Part shown: positions 46,936 to 54,584 of the stretch, piece after piece | How the letters are laid out: every line of letters begins with the position of its first letter | Position numbering within the stretch: position 1 is the first letter of the stretch | Origin: Micromonospora sp. HK10 | GTDB taxonomy: Bacteria > Actinomycetota > Actinomycetes > Mycobacteriales > Micromonosporaceae | DNA length: 58,779 nt | Direction: 5' to 3' | Assembly (NCBI RefSeq): GCF_000982955.1 | Contig: NZ_KQ058874.1 | Location: 1 to 58,779, forward strand | The notes under the pieces: model-generated | Told to the model about the DNA's origin: nothing | The model's database searches: none | Seen by the model: the letters and a program-made list of their open reading frames with translations, nothing else | Translations under genes and position numbers: made by a program

Positions 46936-48195
46936 CTACGGCCGGGTCGGTTTTTCGACGCGACGCGGATCGGCCCGGCCGAGAAGACTGGCCGGACCTA
47001 TGACGGACCGCCCGAATCGGGCGGCCGCGGCGTCCGCCGCCATCTCCGCCTCCCGCCAGCCGCGCTCCGGCGCGCCCAGGGTGAGCTGCTGGGGCGTCTC
47101 CTCGACCCCGGCCAACCCCTCCATCCGCACGCCGACCAGCCGGACCGGCTCACCGGGCGCCAGGGCGGTCCAGAGCGCCCAGGCCGTGTCGAACATCTCC
47201 CGGGCGGTGTCGGTGGGCACGGTCAGCGTGCGGGACCGGCTGACGGTGCGGAAGTCGGCCAGCCGCACCTTCAACGCCACGGTCCGCCCGACCTGGCCGG
47301 CGGCGCGTAACCGGGCGCCCACCTTCTCGGCGAGGGCCAGCAGCGCCCGGCGGATTTCCACCGGGTCGGTCACGTCGACGTCGAAGGTCACCTCGGCGCC
47401 GATCGACTTCTCCACCTGCTCCGGGGAGACCGGGCGCGGATCCCGCCCCCAGGCCAGCTCGTGCAGGTGGGTGGCGGACGCCTCGCCGACCGCCCGGCGC
47501 AGCAGGCCCGGCGGTGCCTCGGCCAGGTCGCCGACGGTACGCAGCCCGAGCCGCTGCAACGCCTCGGCGGAGCGCTCCCCCACCCCCCACAGCGCCGCCA
47601 CCGGCAGCGGGTGCAGGAACTCCAGCACCCGGGCGGCGGGCACCACGAGCAGCCCGTCCGGCTTGGCCCGGGTCGAGCCCAGCTTGGCCACGAACTTGCT
47701 CGGCGCCACCCCGACCGAGCAGGTCAGGCCCTGCTCCTCGGCGACCCGGCGGCGGATCAGCCGGGCGATCTCGGCCGGCGCGCCGAACAGCCGCCGGGCG
47801 CCGGCCACGTCGAGGAACGCCTCGTCCAGGGAGAGCGGCTCGACCAGCGGGGTGACGTCCCGGAAGATCCGCATCACCGCGCGGGAGGCGGCCGAGTATT
47901 GCGTGAAGTCCGGCGGCAGGTAGACCGCGTCCGGGCAGAGCGCCCGGGCCCGGGCGGTGGGCATGGCGCTGCGCACCCCGTAGCGGCGGGCCTCGTAGCT
48001 GGCCGAGCTGACCACCCCGCGCGGGCCGACACCGCCCACCACGACCGGCCGGCCGCGCAGCTCCGGACGGCGGCGCACCTCCACCGAGGCGAAGAAGGCG
48101 TCCATGTCGACGTGCAGGATCGGGCAGCCGGTGTCGTCGGCGTCCGGCCCGAAGCGCGGATCACCGCCCCGGGGCAACGACTGGCTGCGGCCCAT
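46936..48195 (-). CDS. dinB: DNA polymerase IV DinB
   Basis: Y-family translesion polymerase. The 419 residues include catalytic LHVDMDAFFASVE (Asp30, Asp32) and SLDEAF (Asp124, Glu125), a helix-hairpin-helix, and a little finger with QQLTLG, a probable beta-clamp contact. So it should be catalytically active, unlike ImuB. ATG at 48195 with TAGCCT 6 nt upstream suggests a leaderless mRNA. No LexA box is seen near it. Codon 47310-47308 (Leu in ARLRAAG) is TTA. Confidence 0.95.
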   Translation of the reverse strand: MGRSQSLPRGGDPRFGPDADDTGCPILHVDMDAFFASVEVRRRPELRGRPVVVGGVGPRGVVSSASYEARRYGVRSAMPTARARALCPDAVYLPPDFTQYSAASRAVMRIFRDVTPLVEPLSLDEAFLDVAGARRLFGAPAEIARLIRRRVAEEQGLTCSVGVAPSKFVAKLGSTRAKPDGLLVVPAARVLEFLHPLPVAALWGVGERSAEALQRLGLRTVGDLAEAPPGLLRRAVGEASATHLHELAWGRDPRPVSPEQVEKSIGAEVTFDVDVTDPVEIRRALLALAEKVGARLRAAGQVGRTVALKVRLADFRTVSRSRTLTVPTDTAREMFDTAWALWTALAPGEPVRLVGVRMEGLAGVEETPQQLTLGAPERGWREAEMAADAAAARFGRSVIGPASLLGRADPRRVEKPTRP

Positions 48196-48201
48196 GCCGG
48201 C

Positions 48202-48207
48202 AGGCTA
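48202..48207 (-). promoter_or_regulatory. Leaderless-type -10 box for dinB
   Basis: TAGCCT on the minus strand, 6 nt before the dinB ATG. No -35 at normal spacing. Confidence 0.45.
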
Positions 48208-48233
48208 TCCGGCCGGTCCGACAACCGGGCCGG

Positions 48234-49397
48234 TCAGCCCCGCAGCACCAGCAGCGGGACGGTCATCTCGGCCGCGGTGTCCGAGCCGTGATACGCCACC
48301 AGCCGGGACGCCATCGGCGGTTCGGAACGGGTGGCGAGCACCGCGTACGTGTCCCGGCAGACCACCACCACGTCGCCGATGCGGGCCAGGTGCTCCTCGG
48401 GCACCGGACCGAACCAGCCGGTGGCCACCGCCTCGGCCCGGGTGGCCACCCACGCCGCCGGGCCGAGCACCGCCGACCAGGCGGCCACCACGTCGGCCTC
48501 AGCGCCCGGCTCGACGTGCAGGTAGCGGACCCGCGGCTCGCCGGCGACCACCCGTACGCCGGCCCGCAGCCGGGGGTCGGTGTCCAGGTCGAACCGGTGC
48601 CCGGCGGGCACGTTGAGCTGACCGTGGTCGGCGGTGACCAGCAGCGCGGCGTCCGGCGGCAGCCCGTCGACCAGCCGGGCGAGCAGCCAGTCGACGGTGG
48701 CGGCGGCGAGCCGCCACGGCGCCGAGTCGACGCCGCTGAGGTGCCCGTGCCGGTCCAGGTCGGGGTGGTAGCCGGAGACCAGGGTCGGCCCGGCGCCGGC
48801 CGCCAGCGCGGCGAGCATCCGGACGGCGAGCGCGTCCGCGTCGGCGGCGCCCCGGTAGTCGCCGCCCCGGTTCGCGGCCAGGGTCAGGCCGCTGCCGGCG
48901 AACTCGGGACGGCTGACCACCGTCACCGCCACCCCGGCCGCGCGGGCCCGCTCGTACCAGGTCGCGACGGGCTGCCAGCGCAGCGGCTCCGGGTCGCCGC
49001 GCCACTCGATGTGGCTGAGCACCCGGTCGGTGCCGGGCACCCGGACCGTGAAGCCGAGCACCCCGTGCGGGCCCGACGGGGTGCCGGTGCCGAGGCTGAC
49101 CAGGCTGGTCGGGGTGGTGGACGGGAAGCCGACGGTGAGCGGGACGCCGGCGGTGGCGGCCAGCCCGGCCAGCGTCGGGGCGTACGGCGCGGCCGTGGGG
49201 ATCTGGTACCAGCCGAGCCCGTCGACCAGCAGCACGGCGATCCGGCGTACCCCGGCCAGCCGTGGCTGCAGGCCGAGCAGGTCGACCGCGCCGGACACGC
49301 CGAGCAGCGCGCACGCGCTGGGCAGCACGTCGGCCAGGCTGCCGCCGCCGAAGCGGGGCGCGACCGGTTCGAGCGGTCCGGGGACCGGGCCGATCAT
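48234..49397 (-). CDS. Alkaline-phosphatase-superfamily phosphodiesterase
   Basis: A 387-residue nucleotide pyrophosphatase/phosphodiesterase-like protein (PF01663). Metal-binding Asp59 in LVDGLGW, nucleophile Thr in FPSTTPTS (about 94), HPDLDRHGH and TADHG follow the superfamily order. No signal peptide is evident, so it is probably cytoplasmic. Substrate unknown. ATG at 49397 overlaps the methyltransferase stop as ATGA; the two form a unit. Confidence 0.87.
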   Translation of the reverse strand: MIGPVPGPLEPVAPRFGGGSLADVLPSACALLGVSGAVDLLGLQPRLAGVRRIAVLLVDGLGWYQIPTAAPYAPTLAGLAATAGVPLTVGFPSTTPTSLVSLGTGTPSGPHGVLGFTVRVPGTDRVLSHIEWRGDPEPLRWQPVATWYERARAAGVAVTVVSRPEFAGSGLTLAANRGGDYRGAADADALAVRMLAALAAGAGPTLVSGYHPDLDRHGHLSGVDSAPWRLAAATVDWLLARLVDGLPPDAALLVTADHGQLNVPAGHRFDLDTDPRLRAGVRVVAGEPRVRYLHVEPGAEADVVAAWSAVLGPAAWVATRAEAVATGWFGPVPEEHLARIGDVVVVCRDTYAVLATRSEPPMASRLVAYHGSDTAAEMTVPLLVLRG

Positions 49398-50125
49398 GCC
49401 GGGCGGCGGGCGAACAGGTGCAGCTGGGCGGCGAGGTCGCGGTACGGCGAGCGGGCCGCCAGGGCCCGCTCCAGCTCCACGAGGGCGGCCGGTTGGCCGT
49501 CGGCCACGGCGGCGGGCAACAGGTCGGCCAGCACGCGTACCCCGTGGATCTCCTCGACGGTGAGCCCACCGGCGGTGAGCAGGGCGGCGGCGGCCTCGAC
49601 GTCGTACCGGCGGCGCAGCGTGTCCCGGGGGCCGGCGGCGCCGGCCGGGTCGGCGGCGAGCGTGGCCGCCACGTCCAGGTGCCCGTTCATCGCCCGGGCC
49701 AGCACGGCGGCGGCCCGGCCGGCGACCAGGACGCTGGCCGCGCCACCGGGGCGCAGCGCGGCGGCCAGGGCGGCCACCACCGGCGCCGGGTCGTCGACGA
49801 CCTCCAGCACCGAGTGGCAGAGCACCAGGTCGACGGTGGCCGGCTCGACCAGCCCGGCGAGCGCGTCGCCGTCGCCCTGCACGGCGCGTACCCGATCGGC
49901 GACGCCGGCCTCGGCGGCCCGGCGGGTCAGCGCGGCGAGCGCGTCGGGGCTGGCGTCGACCACGGTGACCCGGTGGCCGGCCTCGGCGAGCGGGACGGCG
50001 AAGCCGCCGGTCCCGCCGCCGACGTCGAGCACGGTGAGCTGCTCGCCGGCCCGCCGGTTCAGCTCGGCCCGGAGCACCGCCCAGATCACGGCGGTACGGG
50101 GGGTCAGGGTTCGGGTCTGCTCCAC
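49394..50125 (-). CDS. Class I SAM-dependent methyltransferase
   Basis: A 243-residue Rossmann-fold methyltransferase with SAM loop VLDVGGGTGG (32-41), VDASPDAL (acidic residue after beta 2) and LCHSVLEVVDDP (motif IV region). Substrate unknown; it resembles the UbiE/small-molecule methyltransferase group. GTG at 50125 was chosen because a TAGGCT box lies 7 nt upstream; the frame stays open above it without conservation. Coupled to the phosphodiesterase. Confidence 0.86.
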   Translation of the reverse strand: MEQTRTLTPRTAVIWAVLRAELNRRAGEQLTVLDVGGGTGGFAVPLAEAGHRVTVVDASPDALAALTRRAAEAGVADRVRAVQGDGDALAGLVEPATVDLVLCHSVLEVVDDPAPVVAALAAALRPGGAASVLVAGRAAAVLARAMNGHLDVAATLAADPAGAAGPRDTLRRRYDVEAAAALLTAGGLTVEEIHGVRVLADLLPAAVADGQPAALVELERALAARSPYRDLAAQLHLFARRPA

Positions 50126-50132
50126 CCCGCCG

Positions 50133-50138
50133 AGCCTA
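50133..50138 (-). promoter_or_regulatory. Leaderless-type -10 box for the methyltransferase
   Basis: TAGGCT on the minus strand, 7 nt before GTG 50125. Confidence 0.5.
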
Positions 50139-50157
50139 GTCATCCCCGGGCCCGGGG

Positions 50158-50337
50158 TCAGGACTCGCCGCCGCCGGCCGGGTCCTCCTCGGCGCGGGAG
50201 CGCTGGGCGTTGGCCACCGGCCCGTCGGTCACCTGGTATTCCCGCTGCTCCACCTCGTGGTTGGGCGCCCAACCGGCACCCAGCCGGGTCCGCCGGACGT
50301 TCGCCACGCCACCGGGGTACGTGCTGTGAAAGGTCAT
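50158..50337 (-). CDS. Small conserved-style protein, unknown
   Basis: A 59-residue protein starting MTFHSTYPGGVANVRRTR, with a basic middle, an acidic/Gly-rich end (RAEEDPAGGGES) and no membrane segment. GGGGGA lies 7 nt before ATG 50337; ATG 50352 is an alternative. It may be a small actinobacterial protein, but I cannot name the family. Confidence 0.5.
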   Translation of the reverse strand: MTFHSTYPGGVANVRRTRLGAGWAPNHEVEQREYQVTDGPVANAQRSRAEEDPAGGGES

Positions 50338-50355
50338 CGGTTCATCCCCCATACC

Positions 50356-50379
50356 CGGGTGGGCCACTCTGCCCACCCG
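50356..50379. terminator. Hairpin near the small ORF start
   Basis: A perfect 9-bp stem (CGGGTGGGC with GCCCACCCG) and a 6-nt loop, just upstream of the small gene and downstream of dnaE2. Probably part of the dnaE2 transcript end. Confidence 0.45.
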
Positions 50380-50407
50380 TGCCGGGAGTCTCCCGCCTCC
50401 GGCCCCG

Positions 50408-50434
50408 GGAAACCGTAATGTGGATCACTACGGT
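50408..50434 (-). terminator. Terminator at the dnaE2 stop codon
   Basis: Minus strand ACCGTAGTG pairs with CATTACGGT (nine pairs allowing one wobble, imperfect centre) and is followed by TTTCCC. It begins at the dnaE2 stop codon. Confidence 0.5.
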
Positions 50435-53400
50435 CAACGAAAATCCCGGGACGCCGGCGTGACGGGGGGCTCGATCGCGTCCAGCCGGTCGGCGGTGAGG
50501 GTGATGACGCCCTCGTACCGCTGCAACCGGCCCCGCACCACCAGTGCCCCGCTGGTGCGGGCGATCCGACGGTAGCGCTGCCAGAGCCCCGGAGAGCAAG
50601 TGACATTCAGCATTCCGGTCTCGTCCTCCAGGTTGAGGAAGGTGACCCCGCCCGCGGTGGCCGGCCGCTGCCGGTGGGTGACGATCCCGCCGACCCGGAT
50701 CCGCCGGCCGGGCTCCACCCGCCCGAGCCGGGCGATCGGCACCGCGCCGAGGGCCTCCAGCCGGTCCCGGATGAACCGGGCCGGGTGGCTCTCCGGGGAC
50801 AGGCCGGTGGCCCAGACGTCGGCGACCAGCCGGTCCACCGCCTCCATCCCGGGCAGGGTGGGCGGGGCCGTACCGGTCACCGTGCCCGGCAGCCGGCCCG
50901 GCCGGTCCTGGGCCGCCGCGCCGGCGGCCCAGAGCGCCTGCCGCCGGGTCAGCCCGAAACCGGCGAACGCGTCCGCGGTGGCCAGCGCCTCCAGCTGCGC
51001 GGCCGTCAGCCCGACCCGCCGGGCCAGATCCGGCATGTCGGCGTACGGCCCGTGCGCGGCCCGCTCCGCCTCGATCCGCTCGGCCACCTCGTCGCCGAGC
51101 GTACGCACGCTGCCCAGGCCGAGCCGCACCGCCGGACCGTTCAGCCCCCAGGCGTGCGGTGGCTCCCCCGGCACGCTGCCCCACCGGGTCTCCGCCGTGG
51201 ACTCCAGCACCGCCTTCGCCCCGCTGGCGTTGATGTCCGGCCGGCGCACCTCGACGCCGTGCCGGCGGGCGTCGTCGACCAGGGTTTGCGGCGAGTAGAA
51301 GCCCATCGGCTGGGCGTTGAGCAGCGCGGCCAGGAACGGGCCCGGGTGGTAGCGCTTGAGCCACGAGCTGGCGTACACCAGGTAGGCGAAGCTCATCGCG
51401 TGGCTCTCCGGGAAGCCGTAGCTGGCGAACGCGGTGAGCTTGCGGTAAACGTCGTCGGCCAGCTCGCCGGTGATGCCCCGCTCGGCCATCCCGGCGTAGA
51501 GCCGGTCGGCGATCTGCGCCATCCGCTCCACCGAGCGTTTCGCCCCCATGGCCCGGCGCAGCTGGTCGGCCCCGGCCGCGTCGAAGCCGGCCAGGTCGAT
51601 GGCGAGCTGCATGAGCTGCTCCTGGAACAGCGGCACCCCGAGGGTCTTCTCCAGCGCGTTGCGCATCAGCGGGTGCGCGAAGGTCACCGGCTCCTGGCCG
51701 TTCTTGCGCCGGATGTACGGGTGCACCGAGCCGCCCTGGATCGGGCCGGGACGGATCAGCGCCACCTCCACCACCAGGTCGTAGAACTCGCGGGGCTTGA
51801 GCCGGGGCAGGGTGGCCATCTGGGCCCGGCTCTCCACCTGGAACACCCCGACCGAGTCGGCCCGGCAGAGCATGTCGTAGACCTCGGGGTCGTCCAGGTC
51901 CATGTCCCCCAGGTCCAGGCTGGACCCGATCAGGTCGTAGCCGTAGTGCAGCGCCGACAGCATGCCCAAGCCGAGCAGGTCGAACTTGACCAGGCCGACG
52001 GCGGCGCAGTCGTCCTTGTCCCACTGGAGCACGCTGCGGCCGGGCATCCGGCCCCACTCCACCGGGCACACCTCGATCACCGGCCGGTCGCAGATCACCA
52101 TGCCGCCGGAGTGGATGCCCAGGTGCCGGGGGAACGTCTGCAGCTCGTTGGCGTACGCCACCACCTGCTCGGGGATGTCCTCGACGTCGACGGTGGCGAC
52201 CGAGCCCCAACGGTCGATCTGCTTGCTCCAGGCGTCCTGCTGGCCGGGCGAGAACCCGAACGCCTTGGCCACGTCCCGCACCGCCGACCGCGGCCGGTAC
52301 GAGATGACGTTGGCGACCTGGGCGGTGTGCTCCCGGCCGTAGCGGGCGTAGACGTGCTGGATCACCTCCTCCCGGCGGTCGGACTCGATGTCCACGTCGA
52401 TGTCGGGCGGGCCGTCCCGCTCGGGGGCGAGGAACCGCTCGAAGAGCAGCCGGTGCCGTACCGCGTCCACGTTGGTGATCCGCAGCGCGTAGCAGACCGC
52501 CGAGTTGGCCGCCGAGCCCCGACCCTGGCAGTAGATGTCCTGTTCCCGGCAGAACGCGACGATGTCGTAGACCACCAGGAAGTAGCCGGGGAAGCCCAGC
52601 TCCTCGATCATCCGCAGCTCGTGCTCCAGCTGCGCGTACGCCTCCGGGTGCGCCTCGGGCGGACCGTAGCGTTCCCGGGCGCCGGCCATCGTGAGGTGGC
52701 GCAGCCAGCTCATCTCGGTGTGCCCCGACGGCACCGGGTACGCCGGCAGCTGCGGCGCCACCAGGTGCAGGTCGAAGGCGAGCTCCGCGCCGAACTCGGC
52801 CGCCCGGGCCACCGCCCCCGGGTACGCGGCGAACCGCGCCGCCATCTCCGCGCCGCTGCGCAGGTGGGCAGTGGCGGCGGCGGGCAGCCAGCCGTCGATC
52901 TCGTCGAGGCTGCGCCGGGCCCGCACCGCCGCCACGGTGGTGGCCAGCCGGCGGCGGGCCGGGGTGGCGTAGTGCACGTTGTTGGTGGCCACCGTGGGCA
53001 GTCCCGCCGCGGCGGCCAGCTCGGCCAGGGCGTCGTTGCGGTCCGCGTCGACGGGGTGGCCGTGGTCGGTCAGCTCCACCGCCACCGTCTCGGCGCCGAA
53101 CAGCGCGGTGAGCCGATCCAGTTCCCGGGCCGCCGCGTCGACCCCCTCGGTGAGCAGCGTGGCCGGCACGTGCCCCTTGCGGCAGCCGGTCAACACCAGC
53201 ACGTGGTCGCGCAGCTCCTCCGCGACCTCCTCCAGCTCGCCGTAGACCGGGCGGCCCTTCTCCCCGCCGCGCAGCTGGGCCCGGGAGATGGTGGCGGCCA
53301 GTCGGGCGTACCCCTCGTGGCCGTGGGCGAGCACCAGCAGGTGCCGGCCGAGCGGGTCGGGCTCGCCGTTCTGCGGGCCGGGCAGCCCGAGGGACAGCTC

Positions 53401-54039
53401 CGCGCCGAAGACCGTCGGCAGGTGCAGCGCGCGGGCCGCCTCAGCGAAGCGCACCACCCCGTAGAAGCCGTCGTGGTCGGTGACGGCGAGCGCGGTGAGC
53501 CCCAGCCGGGCGGCCTCCTCGGCCAGCTCCTCCGGATGGCTGGCCCCGTCGAGGAAGCTGAAGTTGGAGTGCGCGTGCAGCTCCGCGTAGGGCACCGCGC
53601 CGTCCGGCCGGGGCAGCTCGGGCGGCGCGTACTGCTGCCGCTTGCGGCTCCACGCCGGGGAGTCACCACCGTCGGCGTCGACCGCGAGCGGGTCGACGAC
53701 GTGCAGGTGCCGCTCGCCCCCGGCCTTCCGCCCGGCACCGCCCCGCCCGGAGCCGGGTGGGGCGGCGCTGCCCCGCCCGATGCCGCCCCGCCCGGTGCCG
53801 GGTGGGGCGGTGCTGCCTTGCCCGGCGCTGCCCCGCTCGGTGCCGGGTGGGGCGGTGCTGCCTTGCCCGGCGCTGCCCCGCCCGACGCCGCCTTGCCCGG
53901 TGTCGCCCTGCCCGACGCCGCCTTGCCCGGCGCAGCCTTGCCCGGTGCCGCCCCGCCCGGTGCCAGCGCCGCCGCCCGGCCGCCCGGAGAGCACCTGCTC
54001 CAGCTCCGACCAGGGCATCTTCGGGTTGTGGAAGCTCAC
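50434..54039 (-). CDS. dnaE2: Error-prone DNA polymerase DnaE2 (ImuC)
   Basis: C-family translesion polymerase of the mutasome. The 1201 residues comprise an N-terminal tail, a PHP domain (YAELHAHSNFSFLDGASHPE, from 151), the palm with PDIDVDIESD (Asp546, Asp548, Asp550), a helix-hairpin-helix and a C-terminal OB fold. The family is usually about 1080-1100 residues; the excess is a Gly-rich insert at about 20-108. GTG at 54039 follows a G-rich ribosome-binding region, and its first bases overlap the stop of the possible ORF 54036-54584 as GTGA. Confidence 0.94.
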   Translation of the reverse strand: MSFHNPKMPWSELEQVLSGRPGGGAGTGRGGTGQGCAGQGGVGQGDTGQGGVGRGSAGQGSTAPPGTERGSAGQGSTAPPGTGRGGIGRGSAAPPGSGRGGAGRKAGGERHLHVVDPLAVDADGGDSPAWSRKRQQYAPPELPRPDGAVPYAELHAHSNFSFLDGASHPEELAEEAARLGLTALAVTDHDGFYGVVRFAEAARALHLPTVFGAELSLGLPGPQNGEPDPLGRHLLVLAHGHEGYARLAATISRAQLRGGEKGRPVYGELEEVAEELRDHVLVLTGCRKGHVPATLLTEGVDAAARELDRLTALFGAETVAVELTDHGHPVDADRNDALAELAAAAGLPTVATNNVHYATPARRRLATTVAAVRARRSLDEIDGWLPAAATAHLRSGAEMAARFAAYPGAVARAAEFGAELAFDLHLVAPQLPAYPVPSGHTEMSWLRHLTMAGARERYGPPEAHPEAYAQLEHELRMIEELGFPGYFLVVYDIVAFCREQDIYCQGRGSAANSAVCYALRITNVDAVRHRLLFERFLAPERDGPPDIDVDIESDRREEVIQHVYARYGREHTAQVANVISYRPRSAVRDVAKAFGFSPGQQDAWSKQIDRWGSVATVDVEDIPEQVVAYANELQTFPRHLGIHSGGMVICDRPVIEVCPVEWGRMPGRSVLQWDKDDCAAVGLVKFDLLGLGMLSALHYGYDLIGSSLDLGDMDLDDPEVYDMLCRADSVGVFQVESRAQMATLPRLKPREFYDLVVEVALIRPGPIQGGSVHPYIRRKNGQEPVTFAHPLMRNALEKTLGVPLFQEQLMQLAIDLAGFDAAGADQLRRAMGAKRSVERMAQIADRLYAGMAERGITGELADDVYRKLTAFASYGFPESHAMSFAYLVYASSWLKRYHPGPFLAALLNAQPMGFYSPQTLVDDARRHGVEVRRPDINASGAKAVLESTAETRWGSVPGEPPHAWGLNGPAVRLGLGSVRTLGDEVAERIEAERAAHGPYADMPDLARRVGLTAAQLEALATADAFAGFGLTRRQALWAAGAAAQDRPGRLPGTVTGTAPPTLPGMEAVDRLVADVWATGLSPESHPARFIRDRLEALGAVPIARLGRVEPGRRIRVGGIVTHRQRPATAGGVTFLNLEDETGMLNVTCSPGLWQRYRRIARTSGALVVRGRLQRYEGVITLTADRLDAIEPPVTPASRDFR
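53716..53982 (-). repeat. Gly-rich in-frame repeat in dnaE2
   Basis: Residues about 20-108 of DnaE2 are imperfect tandem units, mainly 15 bp (GQGGV/GRGSA-like), plus longer GSAGQGSTAPPGT duplications. They sit between the short N-terminal motif and the PHP domain. Confidence 0.8.
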
Positions 54040-54584
54040 CGCCCCACCCCTCGCCCGACTCTCGTCGAGATCTTGGAAGCTTCCGGCCCTTCCCGGGGCC
54101 GAAATCTTCCAAGATCTTTCCCGGCGGTCTCGCGGACCGGACGGCAGATGACTCGCGAGCGCCTACGAACATGATGACGTGGATGAATCAGGGCGGCAGC
54201 ACCGGCGGCGAGGACGGTGGAGGTGGAGGTGGCGGTGGAGGTGGCGGTGGAGGTGGCGGTGGAGGTGGCGAGGACGGTGGAGGTGGAGGTGGAGGTGGCG
54301 GTGGAGGTGGAGGTGGCGAGGACGGTGGCGGTGGCGGTGGCGGTGGCGGTGGCGGTGGCGGTGGCGGTGGCGGTGGCGGTCCAGCATGGCGATCCGTTTG
54401 CGTCATCAAGTCGGTAGCGTCCGGAGGGTCCTGCATGGCGCAGCCCGCCGACCGGACCGGACCACAGCCCGCCCACCCGACCAGGCCACAGCCCGGCCAC
54501 CTGACCAAGCCACAGCCCGCCCATCCGACCAGGCCACAGCCCGCCCGCTGCCCGCTCGGGCCCGGTCGTACGTCGCTCAGTCAT
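54036..54584 (-). CDS. Possible repeat-built ORF between imuB and dnaE2
   Basis: An open frame of 182 codons. Its ATG (54584) overlaps the imuB stop by 8 nt and its TGA overlaps the dnaE2 GTG as GTGA, an arrangement usual for coupled genes. The product would have GGLWPGR-type repeats (24-bp DNA unit), then long TATATA/TSTSTA stretches from the hexanucleotide array, then a basic tail (RHHVRRRSRVICRPVR). There is no known domain. It may instead be an open frame that exists only because repeats exclude stops. Real coding status is uncertain. Confidence 0.3.
   Translation of the reverse strand: MTERRTTGPERAAGGLWPGRMGGLWLGQVAGLWPGRVGGLWSGPVGGLRHAGPSGRYRLDDANGSPCWTATATATATATATATATATVLATSTSTATSTSTSTVLATSTATSTATSTATSTSTVLAAGAAALIHPRHHVRRRSRVICRPVRETAGKDLGRFRPREGPEASKISTRVGRGVGR
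54068..54117. other. 50-nt near-perfect hairpin upstream of dnaE2
   Basis: Outer arms agatcttggaag and cttccaagatct pair over 12 bp, then two inner pairs and six more (cggccc with gggccg) with only two mismatches. It lies 28 nt upstream of dnaE2 in the minus-strand direction. No T tract. Could be a REP-like element or RNA processing site. Confidence 0.7.
54216..54380. repeat. Hexanucleotide (GGTGGA/GGTGGC) array
   Basis: 165 bp made of GGTGGA and GGTGGC units on the plus strand, broken twice by GAGGACGGT. It divides into three blocks; the last is pure GGTGGC. It lies in the 537-nt imuB-dnaE2 spacer. It is slippage-prone, and its regular GG runs could form two-tetrad G-quadruplexes. Confidence 0.9.
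54462..54550. repeat. 24-bp tandem repeat after imuB
   Basis: About 3.7 copies of ccacagcccgcccacccgac-type 24-bp units, right after the imuB stop. On the minus strand they encode GGLWPGRV-like octapeptides in the possible ORF. Confidence 0.8.
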
